From NCBI GenBank assembly GCA_031769625.1, contig JAUIMM010000550.1, positions 992,001 through 1,056,000 of the forward strand: a stretch of 64,000 nucleotides of DNA, written 5' to 3'. This stretch comes from Taudactylus pleione. Lineage: Eukaryota > Chordata > Amphibia > Anura > Myobatrachidae. Below, piece after piece: positions 45,160 through 56,124 of this stretch. The translations under genes were made by a program, and so were the position numbers. The notes beneath the pieces are model-generated. The model worked only from the letters and a program-made list of their open reading frames with translations, was not told where the DNA came from and searched no databases. The first letter of the stretch is position 1. Each line of letters starts with the position of its first letter.

Positions 45160-47070
45160 TAAGTTGCTTTTAAAGAGCATAAATACTTTATAATAATCTT
45201 TTACATAAATTATTTAAACTCATGTATACAGCAACTACAGTATGCTTTATTTATTCATAAAAAAAGATTAAAAATAAATAGTAGATGATTGTTAAAGGTG
45301 ATGAGTGATTTATTATTTTACCTGATTGTAGTGTTGGCACTGAGAAAATGATGTACACCTGAAACATACTTGTCTATGATTAATTTCAGGGAAATTGTGC
45401 AAGTAACAAGGGAGCCCCAGTCCCATACTTCCTGGTATTGTGCTGGGCTGCACTGGGAGACTGCTTGCGGCTGCTAAAGCAGCAGCCGGAGGAGTCCATT
45501 GGCGTCCTCACCTGAAATGACACCTGGTGTGGGTAGGGATCACAGGTACCCTTCACCTGCACCGTGAGCCAGAAAATAGGGGGTGTGGCCTCACATGTGC
45601 GCGTGGCCTCGTGGGTGGGGGCGTGGCCCCGCGGGCCGAACCTCCGTTTTTTGTTACACCAGGGGTGCTGGAGGTGCGGTCTGCCCACCAGGGAACAGCC
45701 TGTTTCAGTGCCGGCTCCCTCACTGTGCTAGGAGCCGAGTGCTGCACGTAATGCAGCTCCCGGCTTCTGTCACTGAGGGGGAGCCAGCACTTTGGTGTCA
45801 CCCCTCAGCTGGTGACACCCGGTGCAGCCCACACCCCCCTTGTGATGCCAGTGGAGCAGTCTACTATGCCTATGGGGGGAGCCATCACGGTGTCTCATGT
45901 CTGTAGGTGGGGAGGCGCTTTTCCTGTTGGGATCAGGGCTGCTCCTCGGCAAAAAGAGATAGGAAAGGGTCGGCGCAGCATCAGCGTCACGTCTCGACTT
46001 CATCACTATTGTGACCGGACGGGGTAACCGGGGGTGGTGGACGGTGTCATTGCTGGCTGTTAATTAGTTTTTAAGTTAATTAGCCGGCGGGTGGAGCGGG
46101 TAGTTTAAAAGTATTAATAGGCGCTGCGGCCCTGTTATTTATGTTCCTGATCTTGGGGCCCGTCTGGGCCCGGAACAGGTGTCCCCTTAGTCCCCCCCCC
46201 TGTCACTTACCCACATAGTAAATCCCATTCTACTACTGTACCTTACCAATATTGATTTTTGTTATATGATGAGGCCATAATACTTATAAATAAGGGAGCA
46301 CAATTAATGAATATAAATAATATATGTGTATAGTCTTGGACATAGAGTAGCACTGGCTGAAAGAAAACTGCTGACTTGAGTAGTTACAGCTTCCCGGCAT
46401 TTTGTGAGCGACACTGACAATGGCGTTATTAATGTGTCTGGGTTCACCGGGGAGGAAGGAAGTGCCGTACCTTCTACTTATCTCTCCTGGCGTACACTAT
46501 GATCACATAAATCTACTTCAGTAACGGAAAAAGGATACCTGTTATTGTCACTGTAACTCATGTGCTTCAGCAGCTTACAGTGTACTGGATTTTATTTAGG
46601 GACTTGGATAACAAAATTTATTGTCAATGTCCTCTTAATGACTATGGTGGGCAATCTGAGTAACCATGGGGATGATCAGAACTCCGATAAAGCAAGTGTG
46701 TATGCACTGACCGATGCCGACACCCCTGCCGGGTCCCGCCGCTGACGATATCGCTCATACAGCATATCGTTCAGTGTGTATGGGGCTTAAGTTGGGTGGG
46801 AATAAAACAATAAAGAGCAGGTAACTGTGCACCTGGGCAAACCATGTAGCAACGCAAGGGGTGCAAATACATACATTTCTTTGCATGGGTGGTTAATACT
46901 GGCTGCTGTTACTTGTAGCCCACAAATGCTGGACAGCTGTATTTTTACATTGCAATTTAGATTTCCGTTTGGACACAGCCCTCCCAAATCTAAATGTTTC
47001 TGCACATTTTAAATCTTCCCCATCTGCAGTGCAGCATGGTTTTACCTAGGTGCTCAGTTATTGCTCTCTC
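45160..47070. other. Unclassified intronic DNA, partly GC-rich
   Basis: A GC-rich stretch (about 45400-46200) contains GGTGACACCCGGTGCAGCC and its near complement and looks like an unresolved mobile element. About 46690-46790 (GTGTGTATGCACTGACCGATG to CAGTGTGTATGGGGCTTAAG) resembles an end of the GTGTGTA-type MITEs. No olfm2 exon found. Confidence 0.4.
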
Positions 47071-47073
47071 TTA

Positions 47074-48047
47074 TACCCCTTTTCCACCTAAATTCCGGGT
47101 CTGACCCGGAGTTGGAACAAAGGGCCTGATTCAGACCCACTCGCAAGCGGCTGTCCACTCGCAAGTGGGTCGATGTTGTGCACTGCGCATGCGCACGACG
47201 GCGGGAGCTCCGTCGTGCGCATGCGCCAGACGCGACGAGCGAAGGACTTTCCTTCGCTCGTTGTGTCTGATCAAAGGGGGCGCGCTGTCGATGTTGATTG
47301 ACAGCACGCTCCCTTTGGTGGGCGTGCCTCCCTGACGGGGGCGTTCCCAAGGGAACGCCTACCGTCAGAAGCCGGCCCACTGACATCACTAGTGATGTCA
47401 GTGGGAGTGATTTTGGCTCTGATAGAGCCAAAATCACTCCGGACCTTGCAGTTGAAAAACTCAACCGCAGGCTCCGGCTCGCAGTGGCGATGGTCGCGAT
47501 GGTCAAGACCATCGTGGCCATCAAACTGCACGCTCGTATAGGCTGTGGGTGGTGACCCACAGCTATACGAGCGTCCAGGAGGACGCTCCATAATTATGGA
47601 GGGCGGCCCTCATTCAGAGCGTGCGCTCTGCTCAGAGCATACGGCTCTGAATGAAGGCCAAAGTTCCTATCCGGATCAGACCCGGAATTTTGCCGGCGCT
47701 GACTCGGGATATTCCCGAGTCAGCGCCGCTCACACCGCAGTCGGGTCTGCATAGACCCGGCTTTTGCAGAGTGAAAGTGGACGCTTGGAGATGACGTCAT
47801 CTCCAAGCGCCACTGAAGCCGGACCAATCGGCCGGCTAGCAGCACACTCCAGGTCATCGTGACCCGGAGTGCACTGTTCCCATAGCGGAGTTTCACGGGC
47901 TACGCCCGTGTTAAACCCTGCTAGTTACCTGGGTTGGATTGCCGGGTTACTCGACCCGGCGATCCAACCCTCTGCCCTTTTACACCAGGGAGCTGCCCGG
48001 GTTAACCCTTCAAAAACCCGGGTTTTAGCTCCGGTGTAAAAGGGGTA
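47074..48047. mobile_element. Harbinger-like element, TACCCCTTTTACACC ends, carrying a nested MITE
   Basis: Left TACCCCTTTTCCACC and right complement TACCCCTTTTACACCGG lie between TTA copies (47071-47073, 48048-48050). The interior contains CCGGGTCTGACCCGG-type words, GATGACGTCATC and AACCCGGGTTTT. The hairpin-chain MITE at 47122-47659 is inserted near its left end. Confidence 0.88.
47122..47659. mobile_element. Hairpin-chain MITE nested in 47074-48047
   Basis: 538 bp, AAA duplicated (47119-47121, 47660-47662). All modules are present: CCCACTCGC terminal stem, ATGCGCACGACGG stem, AGGGAGCGTGCTGTC stem (near perfect), AGTGATTTTGGCTC stem and GATGGTCGCGATGGTC stem. Confidence 0.93.
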
Positions 48048-48066
48048 TTACTCTATTCCCAACTCA

Positions 48067-48565
48067 GGGCCTGATTCAGCAAGGATCGCAAGTGCCAAGA
48101 TGCACGCAGTCGGATGATTTTCGCGATCAGCGTATATGTATTCATCTCAGTGCTCGTGTGTGAAATAGCCACTGCGATCGGGAATGAGATCGCATTGTGT
48201 ACGCAGACCCATCGCAGGCTCATTGACAGGAAGTACCATGCGTGTCGGTGCGTTTGAACGCCGTTACAAGTGGAATGCATAATTAAGCCCCTGCAACGGC
48301 ATACGCAGCCTGTGCTCTAGATACTGACAGGAAGTTTAGCAGTTTGTGAGTGAGGTCTGACCTGCCTTAATTGTGCGTGAGGCTCCGATGGTACCGATGT
48401 TTTTGTAGACTTGCAAGGTATTACGGATGTGAGTAAAGGGAAGGGGGCGTCTTTATGTTGTGCTGCGGCGGCATTGCGTTCACAGTCATTTTCATAATTT
48501 TGCAGCAGAACTGCGTACGCGCTTGCTGCCGTGATCACATCAGCGTTCCTTGCTGAATGAGGCCC
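48067..48565. mobile_element. Harbinger-like MITE, GATTCAGCAAGGA subfamily
   Basis: 499 bp with TCA duplicated (48064-48066, 48566-48568). TIR GGGCCTGATTCAGCAAGGAT pairs with TCCTTGCTGAATGAGGCCC. Contains ATTACGGATGTGAGTAAAGG, shared with 35755-35973 and 60432-60993. Fewer internal hairpins than the chain family. Confidence 0.9.
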
Positions 48566-48569
48566 TCAG

Positions 48570-48974
48570 ACTCAAGCCCTCTGTCCAGTTTGGTGATTGT
48601 CGGTATCATAAAGTTCTCCTTGAATTCCGGTGTTAGTTTATAAAATACATGTTGGATTTTATTATGCTTCTTATAAAAAGATTTTACAAAGATTGTTTAT
48701 TTTATTATACTCTGCTAAGGACAACTGCACTTCTGGTGCCTGATTTCTTTTAGGAATGGCTGGATGCATGATTAAGGGCCTGAAGCACTTGTATCTATAT
48801 GTGATATCAGATACAGTAAGTCTTTATCTACTGTAATTGTAATAAGTTACTGTACGTATCCATTTGGCATGAGTGATACTTTGGTTTCCTTATTGATGTG
48901 AGGTCTGATTCAGAGAAGTACGCAATGGCGATGGTTACGCAGCTGAGCGATTATCGGTAAACTGCACAGGCGTC
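48570..48974. other. Unclassified intronic DNA
   Basis: No feature recognised. Confidence 0.4.
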
Positions 48975-48977
48975 TAA

Positions 48978-49511
48978 GGCCCTGATTCAGAGCCGGACGC
49001 TCTGACCAGAGCGCTCGCTCTGAATCAGGGCCCACCTCCATAAATATGGAGCGTCCTCCTGGAGGCTCGTATAGCTGTGGGTCACCACCCACAGCATATA
49101 CGAGGGTGCAGGATGATGGTCGCGATGGTCTTGACCATCGCGACCATCGCCAGTGCGACCAGAAGCCTGCGGTTGAGTTTCTCAACCACAAGGCCAGGAG
49201 TGATTTTGGCTCTATCAGAGCCAAAATCACTCCCACTGACATCACTAGTGATGTCAGTGGGGCCGGCTTCTGACGGTAGGCGTTCCCTTGGGAACGCCTC
49301 CGTCTGGCAGGCACGCTCCCGGCACGCTCACCAAAGGGGGCGTGCTGTCAATCAACAACGACAGCACGCCCCCTTTGATCAGACACAACGAGCGAAGGAA
49401 AGTTCTTCGCTCGTCGCGCCTCGCGCATGCGCACGACGGAGCTCCCTCCGTCGTGCGCATGCGCAGTGCACACCATCGACCCACTTGCGAGAGCGGGTCT
49501 GAATCAGGGCC
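48978..49511. mobile_element. Hairpin-chain MITE, tandem pair member 1
   Basis: 534 bp. TAA at 48975-48977 and 49512-49514. Starts GGCCCTGATTCAGAGCC and ends GTCTGAATCAGGGCC. Same orientation as the next copy. The terminal stem on the right is shortened (GCGAGAGCGGGTC). Confidence 0.95.
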
Positions 49512-49514
49512 TAA

Positions 49515-50053
49515 GGCCCTGATTCAGAGCTGGACGCTCTGGCCAGAGTGCTCGCTCTGAATCAGGGCCCACCTCCATTAATATGGAGTGTCCTCCTGGA
49601 CGCTCGTATAGCTGTGGGTCACCACCCACAGCCTATACGAGCGTGCAGGATGATGGTCGCGATGGTCTTGACCATCGCGACTATCGCCAGTGCGAGCAGA
49701 AGCCTGCGGTTGAGTTTCTCAACCGCAAGGCCAGGAGTGATTTTGGCTCTATCAGAGCCAAAATCACTGCCACTGACATCACCAGTGATGTCAGTGGGGC
49801 CGGCTTCTGACGGTAGGCGTTCCCTTGGGAACGTCTCCGTCTGGCAGGCACGCCCACCTAAGGGGGCGTGCTGTCAATCAACATCGACAGCACGCCCCCT
49901 TTGATCAGACACTACGAGCGAAGGAAAGTCCTTCGCTCGTCGCGTCTCGCGCATGCGCACGACGGAGCTCCCTCCGTCGTGCGCATGCGCAGTGCAGACC
50001 ATCGACCCACTTGCGAGCGGACAGCCGCTCGCGAGTGGGTCTGAATCAGGCCC
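49515..50053. mobile_element. Hairpin-chain MITE, tandem pair member 2
   Basis: 539 bp, TAA at 49512-49514 (shared with member 1) and 50054-50056. It is very similar to member 1 but with a complete terminal stem (ACCCACTTGCGAGCGG against CCGCTCGCGAGTGGGT). Confidence 0.95.
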
Positions 50054-50056
50054 TAA

Positions 50057-51030
50057 GTCACACTGTGCATGCATCAAAATACTTTCTTGTATCTGCACTT
50101 TGCGTCTTTTTATTCACAGTTTTATTAACAAGCTAGAAGCGTTTGGGGGAGGTAACGGGGAGTAGCAGCAAAAATGTAGGTGTGTCACAACAGTGTCTGT
50201 CATCCTGTATGCAAGAATCATGGCTCCAGTGTCTCACTTCCCGCGGTCATTCTGCAGGACAATAGAATTACTCAGGACTGCGACAATCGAATGATCTGTG
50301 ACTGATGCTGCGTCTTTGTACGCAGATGCTTGGATTGGCAAAGCCACAGATGGGTGTCTCAGTACATCTCCCGGTGGCTACTACATTATCATATTCTCGC
50401 ATAGTAATTGCATACACAGACGCGGCTGCAATAACAATAGCGTACAGCTATTAATCAGGCCCATGGGGCACTATGAACGCCCCTTTGGGTTTTTATTGTA
50501 GGAAATTCCTGGCTGGTGGGAATATGAACAAGGCAGCGCAATTCTGTGGAATATTTGCTATATCCGCATTTGGCCGCAGAGCTTCTTAAGTCTCTCCAAT
50601 GGGATTATCCCTTAAATGTTCCCCAAATGACACTTTCGTCATCCTACTATTTATAGGCTACACATTCACAGAATAGAGAGATGTATGCGTACAGTATGGA
50701 TAGGTATCATGCATAGCGGCAAAAAACTCATACAGTAGGAGCCTATGCAGAGTTGAACATACGCCAGTTTGTGTAACTTATCTTGTCTGTATTCACAGTT
50801 ACATTCTCCAGACCCCAGTGTATCCATCTCCCCCTGCGACAGAAGGGGCGTAACGGCAGTAGTATGGGCGTCTTCACACAACAAGACGCCCGCAGAGTTG
50901 CACGAAAGCCTAAATGCCCCTGTTTTCAGATATAAAATATAAGTGCAGACTGATTATGATAAGGGATATAAAACTATGTATGGGGGGAGGGTGTGCCGCA
51001 AAATGCTCTGCTTATATGTGAATATACACA
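50057..51030. other. Intronic DNA with a probable MITE remnant
   Basis: About 50300-50466 (GCGTCTTTGTACGCAGATGC to AATCAGGCCCATG) resembles the right half of a GATTCAG-ended MITE. Nothing else is recognised. Confidence 0.4.
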
Positions 51031-51033
51031 TTT

Positions 51034-51316
51034 AAGCTGGGTGCACATTAGACGACCTGTGTACCCAGCCGACCCACGATGCGTACACACCACATGATCT
51101 GGAGACCGACTGCACAATATGTCGTTTCCCTGCCGCATCCAAATGCATGGGGTCGTTCATCAGATTGAGCTACATGCACGGCTGATCTGTCGAGGCGGTG
51201 AACGACCCTGTGGGAACGCGCATGGGCCGACATAGTGTGTACACACTTTCCGATGTCGACAATATGTTGACCCGATCCACCGGATTGGGCGGCATATCAT
51301 CTAATGTGTACCCAGA
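51034..51316. mobile_element. MITE with AGCTGGGTGCACATTAG ends
   Basis: Left AGCTGGGTGCACATTAGA faces TCTAATGTGTACCCAGA. Flanked by TTA on both sides (one-base ambiguity on the right). Relative of 23605-23870. Confidence 0.75.
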
Positions 51317-51319
51317 TTT

Positions 51320-52413
51320 AGTTTCTGTGCCCATAATACAGGAGCAAGTAAGTTCAACTCTGTATCAGATCCAAAGATTGCAGTTAACTAAACTTTACAC
51401 CATTGCAAAAATGGTCTTTTGTGCAAAATTTCACCACAACGTTGCTCATTACAGACACTAGAGACACTACACCAGCATACTGTATACAACAAACATATGT
51501 TTTGTTTTGTTTTTTTGCTCACGGAAACAAACAATCTAGTGCTCGTATAGTGTTAAAAATGGATGTTAAACAATTTTGCCTCATATTTTATTCAGTACAT
51601 CTTGAAGGTGGTGATGGTGGGGGGGTTTCCTGGCATCTGTAACACCCCCCACCCCCCGCCCCCCGTCCTTGCCAATGATTATTTGGGTTTTACAATCATT
51701 GCTCTAATGTATACAGGAAGAAAGATGTCACAAATGTCTATTTCTAACAAATGACATCAATAATTTCTGATTATGATAATAAAACTTAGCAGCAACCAAT
51801 TGCCAAGCACACTGCAACATGTCAGGTCCTGATTTGTGTACCCGTCACCCATCTTGACAAGCAGAGTTGCCTACTGTCTCACTGTATCTCGCTGCATTGC
51901 TTGACTTCACACACCTGACAGTGTCCCCTGTGGAATCCCTCGCATCTCTTCCCCTCACCGACCTCTCACGTTCCCGGGGAGAGCGTCAGCCGAGCCTGAG
52001 CGTAACCATGGAGACTGGCAGAGAAGGGCCTTAGGGCTAAGACCACTGACATCTGAATATGAGAGATACTGATTGATGATATGAGGTGCAGATATCAGGC
52101 AATCACTGGGAGTGAGGGATTGATGGAGTGAAAGAGACGTACGGTGCAGTCAGAGATATAAAACTGCTAGGGAAAGACTTTGAGGTGGAAAAGACAAGTA
52201 AATATGAGAGTGACTGATGTAGACTGTTTGCAGATATATGAGGCAATGACAGAGATAAAAGAGACTAAAATATGAGTGTAGGAGGCATCAGGGAGACAGC
52301 TATCTTGGTGCAACAGGAATCACAGCTGTACAGTTTCTTATCCTGCCGACATAGCTACCGTCTGTAACATGTAACCTGTCTGCTTCTCTCACAGAACAGA
52401 ACCATTTACCACT
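51320..52413. other. Unclassified intronic DNA
   Basis: No exon or element recognised. A C-rich run lies near 51641-51668. Confidence 0.4.
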
Positions 52414-52421
52414 ATTGTAGC

Positions 52422-52551
52422 TAGGGATGTGCAGGCTCGGATAGGTTCAAATTTTCCCGCCAAGTTCAGATTTTTCCCGCCAAAAATCGGGTTTCGGAAA
52501 AAGGCAAAATGTCATCTTTCCTGGACAAAAGTCCGAGCCTGCACATCCCTA
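52422..52551. mobile_element. 130-bp minimal hAT derivative
   Basis: TAGGGATGTGCAGGCTCGGA faces its perfect complement at the right end. Flanked by perfect 8-bp duplications ATTGTAGC (52414-52421, 52552-52559). The ends match the type of 5531-9644 (TAGGGATGTGC), so it is little more than two hAT ends, presumably moved by the larger elements' transposase. Confidence 0.93.
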
Positions 52552-52559
52552 ATTGTAGC

Positions 52560-52959
52560 ATACTTGACTACTTTATGCAGTAGTGCTCCATTAGATCCCG
52601 CAGGGGGGTTCCCCAGTGGCAAGTGCAGGGGATGCTGCTCAATGCGAGGATGCAGGGCCTTGATGATGCGATAGCTACAAAGCATACGGATGGCCCACTC
52701 GCCTGCACTTCTTGGAAGAGTAAACAAATCATTGTACGTTCTGTGATTAGAGACAGGGGACTCAATTTGGCCAATACTAAAGATAAGCCAATTTTTAATA
52801 ACATTTGCTATTAGTGAATTCATTCGGGAATTGGTTTGGACTGGGCAAAAATTTGGGATCGGAAATAGGCCAATCCACAGTGCTTGGAATGTAAAGAAGC
52901 CAATGAGCTAATATCAACAAATGGCAAATATCTAAAGCCACACAGCAACTCGGGCACTC
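52560..52959. other. Unclassified intronic DNA
   Basis: No feature recognised. Confidence 0.4.
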
Positions 52960-52962
52960 ACT

Positions 52963-53276
52963 GTGCCTGATTCAGAGCCGCTCGCTCGGACAGAATGCTC
53001 GCTCTGAATCAGGGCGGGGCTTTTTTTTTTTGGGAGCGGCCTCCTGGACGCTCGCATAGCTGTGGATAACCAAATGGGCGAGCTGGGGGCGAGCTGTCAC
53101 TCAACATTGACAGCTCGCCCCCTTTGGTGCGAGACCCGGAGCAACGGAGTGCCCCTTGCTAGCCGGGTCTCGCACATGTGCATGACGGAGCTGTCTCCGT
53201 CGTGTGCATGCGATGTGGGCCACCATCGACCCGGTTGCGAGTGCTCAACGCTTGCGACCGGGTCTGAATCAGGCCC
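52963..53276. mobile_element. Hairpin-chain MITE, internally deleted
   Basis: 314 bp with ACT duplicated (52960-52962, 53277-53279). Keeps the two outer hairpins plus GGGGGCGAGCTGTC..GACAGCTCGCCCCC, the ATGACGGAG stem and the ACCCGGTTGCGAG terminal stem. The central palindrome, AGTGATTTTGG-type stem and GATGGTC module are lost. Confidence 0.9.
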
Positions 53277-53279
53277 ACT

Positions 53280-54235
53280 GTTCATGGATTGTATGTGCAT
53301 CCATTTTTGTGGATGCTTTATGTGGCTATTAGTAGCCCTGACCAGTGCCGGACTAGGGCGCTCCCAGCCCTATTGATGTAATGACGTCACAGAAGACATG
53401 GCTGGGAAAAGGAAGCTGGGTACCTATGGATGTGCCCAGCAACTCTTTGGGTAGCAGTGAGCCCATTAAAAGGCACTTCATAAGCTGAACACAGGTGCCT
53501 CTGGGGCAGAAACCATGCCACGCCCTCGGCCATATACCCAGTGTTGGGCTACAGCACCGGTTGCATAACCTTTGGTTGGGCCCTGCACGGTGGGCATGCA
53601 GCATTTGTAACAAAGGTGTGCAAATGGAGCAACCTCCCTAGAATACAAGGACAGTCACAGTTGATCCAGTTATGGCAATAATCTTTGTATGTGTAGAAAT
53701 ACCACTGACAACTCAGTGAGATACAGTATCAGCCCGTGTACTTGTTAAGATGCTACATGTGAAAAATAGGCCAATTGTGTCCCTCATCGCCCAGAGACGC
53801 TCTCGTAAACTGTGTAGTTATTCATTTAGCAAGAGAAGGAAATATGTCAGAGACAACATGTGTCAGCGTGTTCATCCTAACCTCATGTCAGTGGGCATGA
53901 ATAGTAATAACGATACAGAACGATAATGAGATTTGACAAACTGTCAAAAAAACTTCGACCCAAGGAATGAGAAAATCTATTAACAAATTTTCAAAGGAAT
54001 GATGCAGAAGTTATTTTAAATAATAAGATGAATATATTTGCCTCTTCTCCCAGAATGTTTGGGAGTATCCAGAATTTTATGGGGTTCTGTGCGACTCCTG
54101 GGATAGCAGGGTACTGATCCTGCTTACTTTGCTAGTGAAGTGGGCAAGGCCTGATGACGTATCATGGCTCCTCCTCACCCCTTAGTCAACTAGGGTTTTG
54201 TATGAAATAGCGGCGATTTAAATCCTAACCCTGGA
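53280..54235. other. Unclassified intronic DNA
   Basis: CAGTGCCGGACTAGGGCG at 53345 looks like a hAT-type end, but no partner end was found. No coding signal. Confidence 0.4.
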
Positions 54236-54239
54236 AGTC

Positions 54240-54650
54240 CAACTAGTGAAGATCCCAACCGAGGCTGGTAAGTATACCATCCCTCCCCTGTCCCCCCCAA
54301 CCCCAACCCTCCCCCAGGGATGCCTAACCATAACCCACCTTCCCGCACCCTAAACCTAGCCCTCCCTTGGGGGTGCCTAACCCTGATATCCTCCCAGGGG
54401 TGCCTAACCCTAACCCCCCCTCCCCATAGCCTAACCCTACCAGGTGGTGCCTAACCCTAATTTTCTCCTGGGGTGCCTAAACCTACCCCCCGTTCCCCAG
54501 GGAAACGCACATACTTACCCGGCCTGGACGTTCGGAATTCCAGCAGTTCGGGATGCCGATGCCGGTATCCTGATCTCCTCCGGGATATCAGCGTCGGCAT
54601 CATGCTGTGAGATGGGATTCCAGCGTCGGTATATCGATGGCTGACATCCC
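54240..54650. mobile_element. Element with CCCTAACC internal repeats, third copy
   Basis: The degenerate array (54295-54500) of GCCTAACCCTAACCCCCC-type units is followed by GGATGCCGATGCCGGTATCC and GATGGGATTCCAGCGTCGG. Same kind as 10030-10435 and 19852-20570. Boundaries approximate. Confidence 0.6.
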
Positions 54651-54659
54651 ATCTGCCAG

Positions 54660-55140
54660 CAATATAATTACATCCCAGTCAACTATCCCCAAAATGCAGA
54701 AATGCTGACAAGAATCAGCGATGGATAACTCCTAAATTCAAACCCCCTGTACAAGATTCACAACAATGGAGGTGATTCAGAGTTATACGCTGATTGCATC
54801 GCTGCTGCGCCATTGAACACAGCAGCGTAGCAAAAATATAGTGATGCCACAGGAGACGTCTGAAGAAAAAAGATGCAGCATCATATCACCATCGCGACCA
54901 TCGATTACGATGGTTGCAGCCATTGCCCATCTGATTAAGCCTAAGCATACTACACCAAAACTCCTCTGCTGGTGCCAGGAAATCTGCGTCGGAAGACCCT
55001 GGCCTCGGCACATCTACAAAACGGGGGCGTCCCAAACAGCCGGGGTCTGCCAATCAGACTGTGGCTTAGGGGGCACTGCGTGCAATGATGCAGGACCCCC
55101 TCTGCACATGGGTTTTCCTACAAAGATAACTGAAGTTTGA
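54660..55140. other. Unclassified intronic DNA, possible MITE remnant
   Basis: Starts near GAGGTGATTCAGAGTTATACG and includes CACCATCGCGACCATCGATTACGATGGT. The ends could not be paired. Confidence 0.35.
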
Positions 55141-55149
55141 CTAGAACTG

Positions 55150-55745
55150 AAGGCTCATAAACCTCCAGTCAGGGACAGAATGAGTTAATAGTTAGTGGGG
55201 GTGTGGTTCTGATTTGAGGGACAGCGAGAGTAACTAAAAGGATTGGGGGGCATTAGCTTTTGACCGGGTTTATAGGGGGTTTAGGCCAGTTGGTTATGTA
55301 ATCAAGCCTCTTTGCTTTGATGTCCCACCCTCCGTCTCCTTTTTGTGTCTTGTCAGTGTCGGATTTATTACAGAGCAGGGAAAGACCGGCAACGTGGTGG
55401 CCAGCTAGTTGCATTATGGGGGTGCCCTCCCCTTCAATGCACTGGTTAGGCTGATTTCACCCTACTGGGGTCAGCAGCACCTCTCAACCGAGCGGCCCTG
55501 AACAGTGCATTGGCATGGGTGTTGGATACTTCCCCACTTGCTTAGAAAGGGATAACTGGCCCTTGCAAGTTGTAATTTCACATTTGCTTTAGACAAGGGG
55601 ATAGTTGGCCCTTGCTATCTGTGACATTCGAGTGGTTGCAATATGCTGCCGTTCTTTCTTCTGCAACCATACTTCTGTTGTAATAAATAAAGCTGACCAT
55701 TAATTTTTGGATGGCACAGTTGGTCTTATGTCTTTATTTTATTTA
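55150..55745 (+). mobile_element. Ngaro/DIRS-like 3' region fragment
   Basis: The tail AATAAATAAAGCTGACC (55684) followed by TTATGTCTTTATTTTATTT matches the 3' end of the Ngaro element. The upstream GGGTCAGCAGCACCTCTCAACC and two similar GGATAACTGGCCCTTGC/GGATAGTTGGCCCTTGC blocks look like terminal-repeat sequence. No coding domain. Confidence 0.5.
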
Positions 55746-55876
55746 AGTTATACAGTGTTAAGATTCCCAGTTATGGTTCATCTGTCATCTGTCGATAGAG
55801 AGCTTATGTTGAATCAGGCCCAATGTGTGCTGTATATAAATAAATTACTACACCATGTCAGATTTACTATTTCTAA

Positions 55877-56121
55877 TGGTGCATACACACGGTCAGACTT
55901 GCTAGATCAACGTCGAACGATTTCAACGATTTGACCAATGATTTCATGATCGATGAACGATCAAATTTTCAAAATCTGACTGCAAACACATCAGATGTCA
56001 GATATCGTTGTCTGACATGCGGGAACGCGCATTGTTCATCGTTGCAGGCTCACATGTCAGTTTCAGATATGAACGATTTTTAAAATCGTTATCGTTCAAA
56101 TCTGACCGTGTGTATGCACCA
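55877..56121. mobile_element. 245-bp MITE, TGGTGCATACACAC ends
   Basis: TGGTGCATACACACGGTCAG pairs with CTGACCGTGTGTATGCACCA. TAA is duplicated (55874-55876, 56122-56124). Interior CGATCAAATTTT and AAAATCGTTATCG pairs. Confidence 0.9.
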
Positions 56122-56124
56122 TAA

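Noticed and set aside
45386..46027. CpG-rich first exon or promoter of olfm2
   Set aside because: No signal-peptide frame followed by a GT donor was found on the minus strand. The repeated GGTGACACC-type words look transposon-derived.
49077..49502. Recurrent 100-190 codon frames such as MGTPPSGRHAPGTPTKG in the hairpin-chain elements
   Set aside because: They occur on both strands of each palindromic element, begin and end at different places in different copies and have no domain. They are a by-product of GC-rich hairpins.
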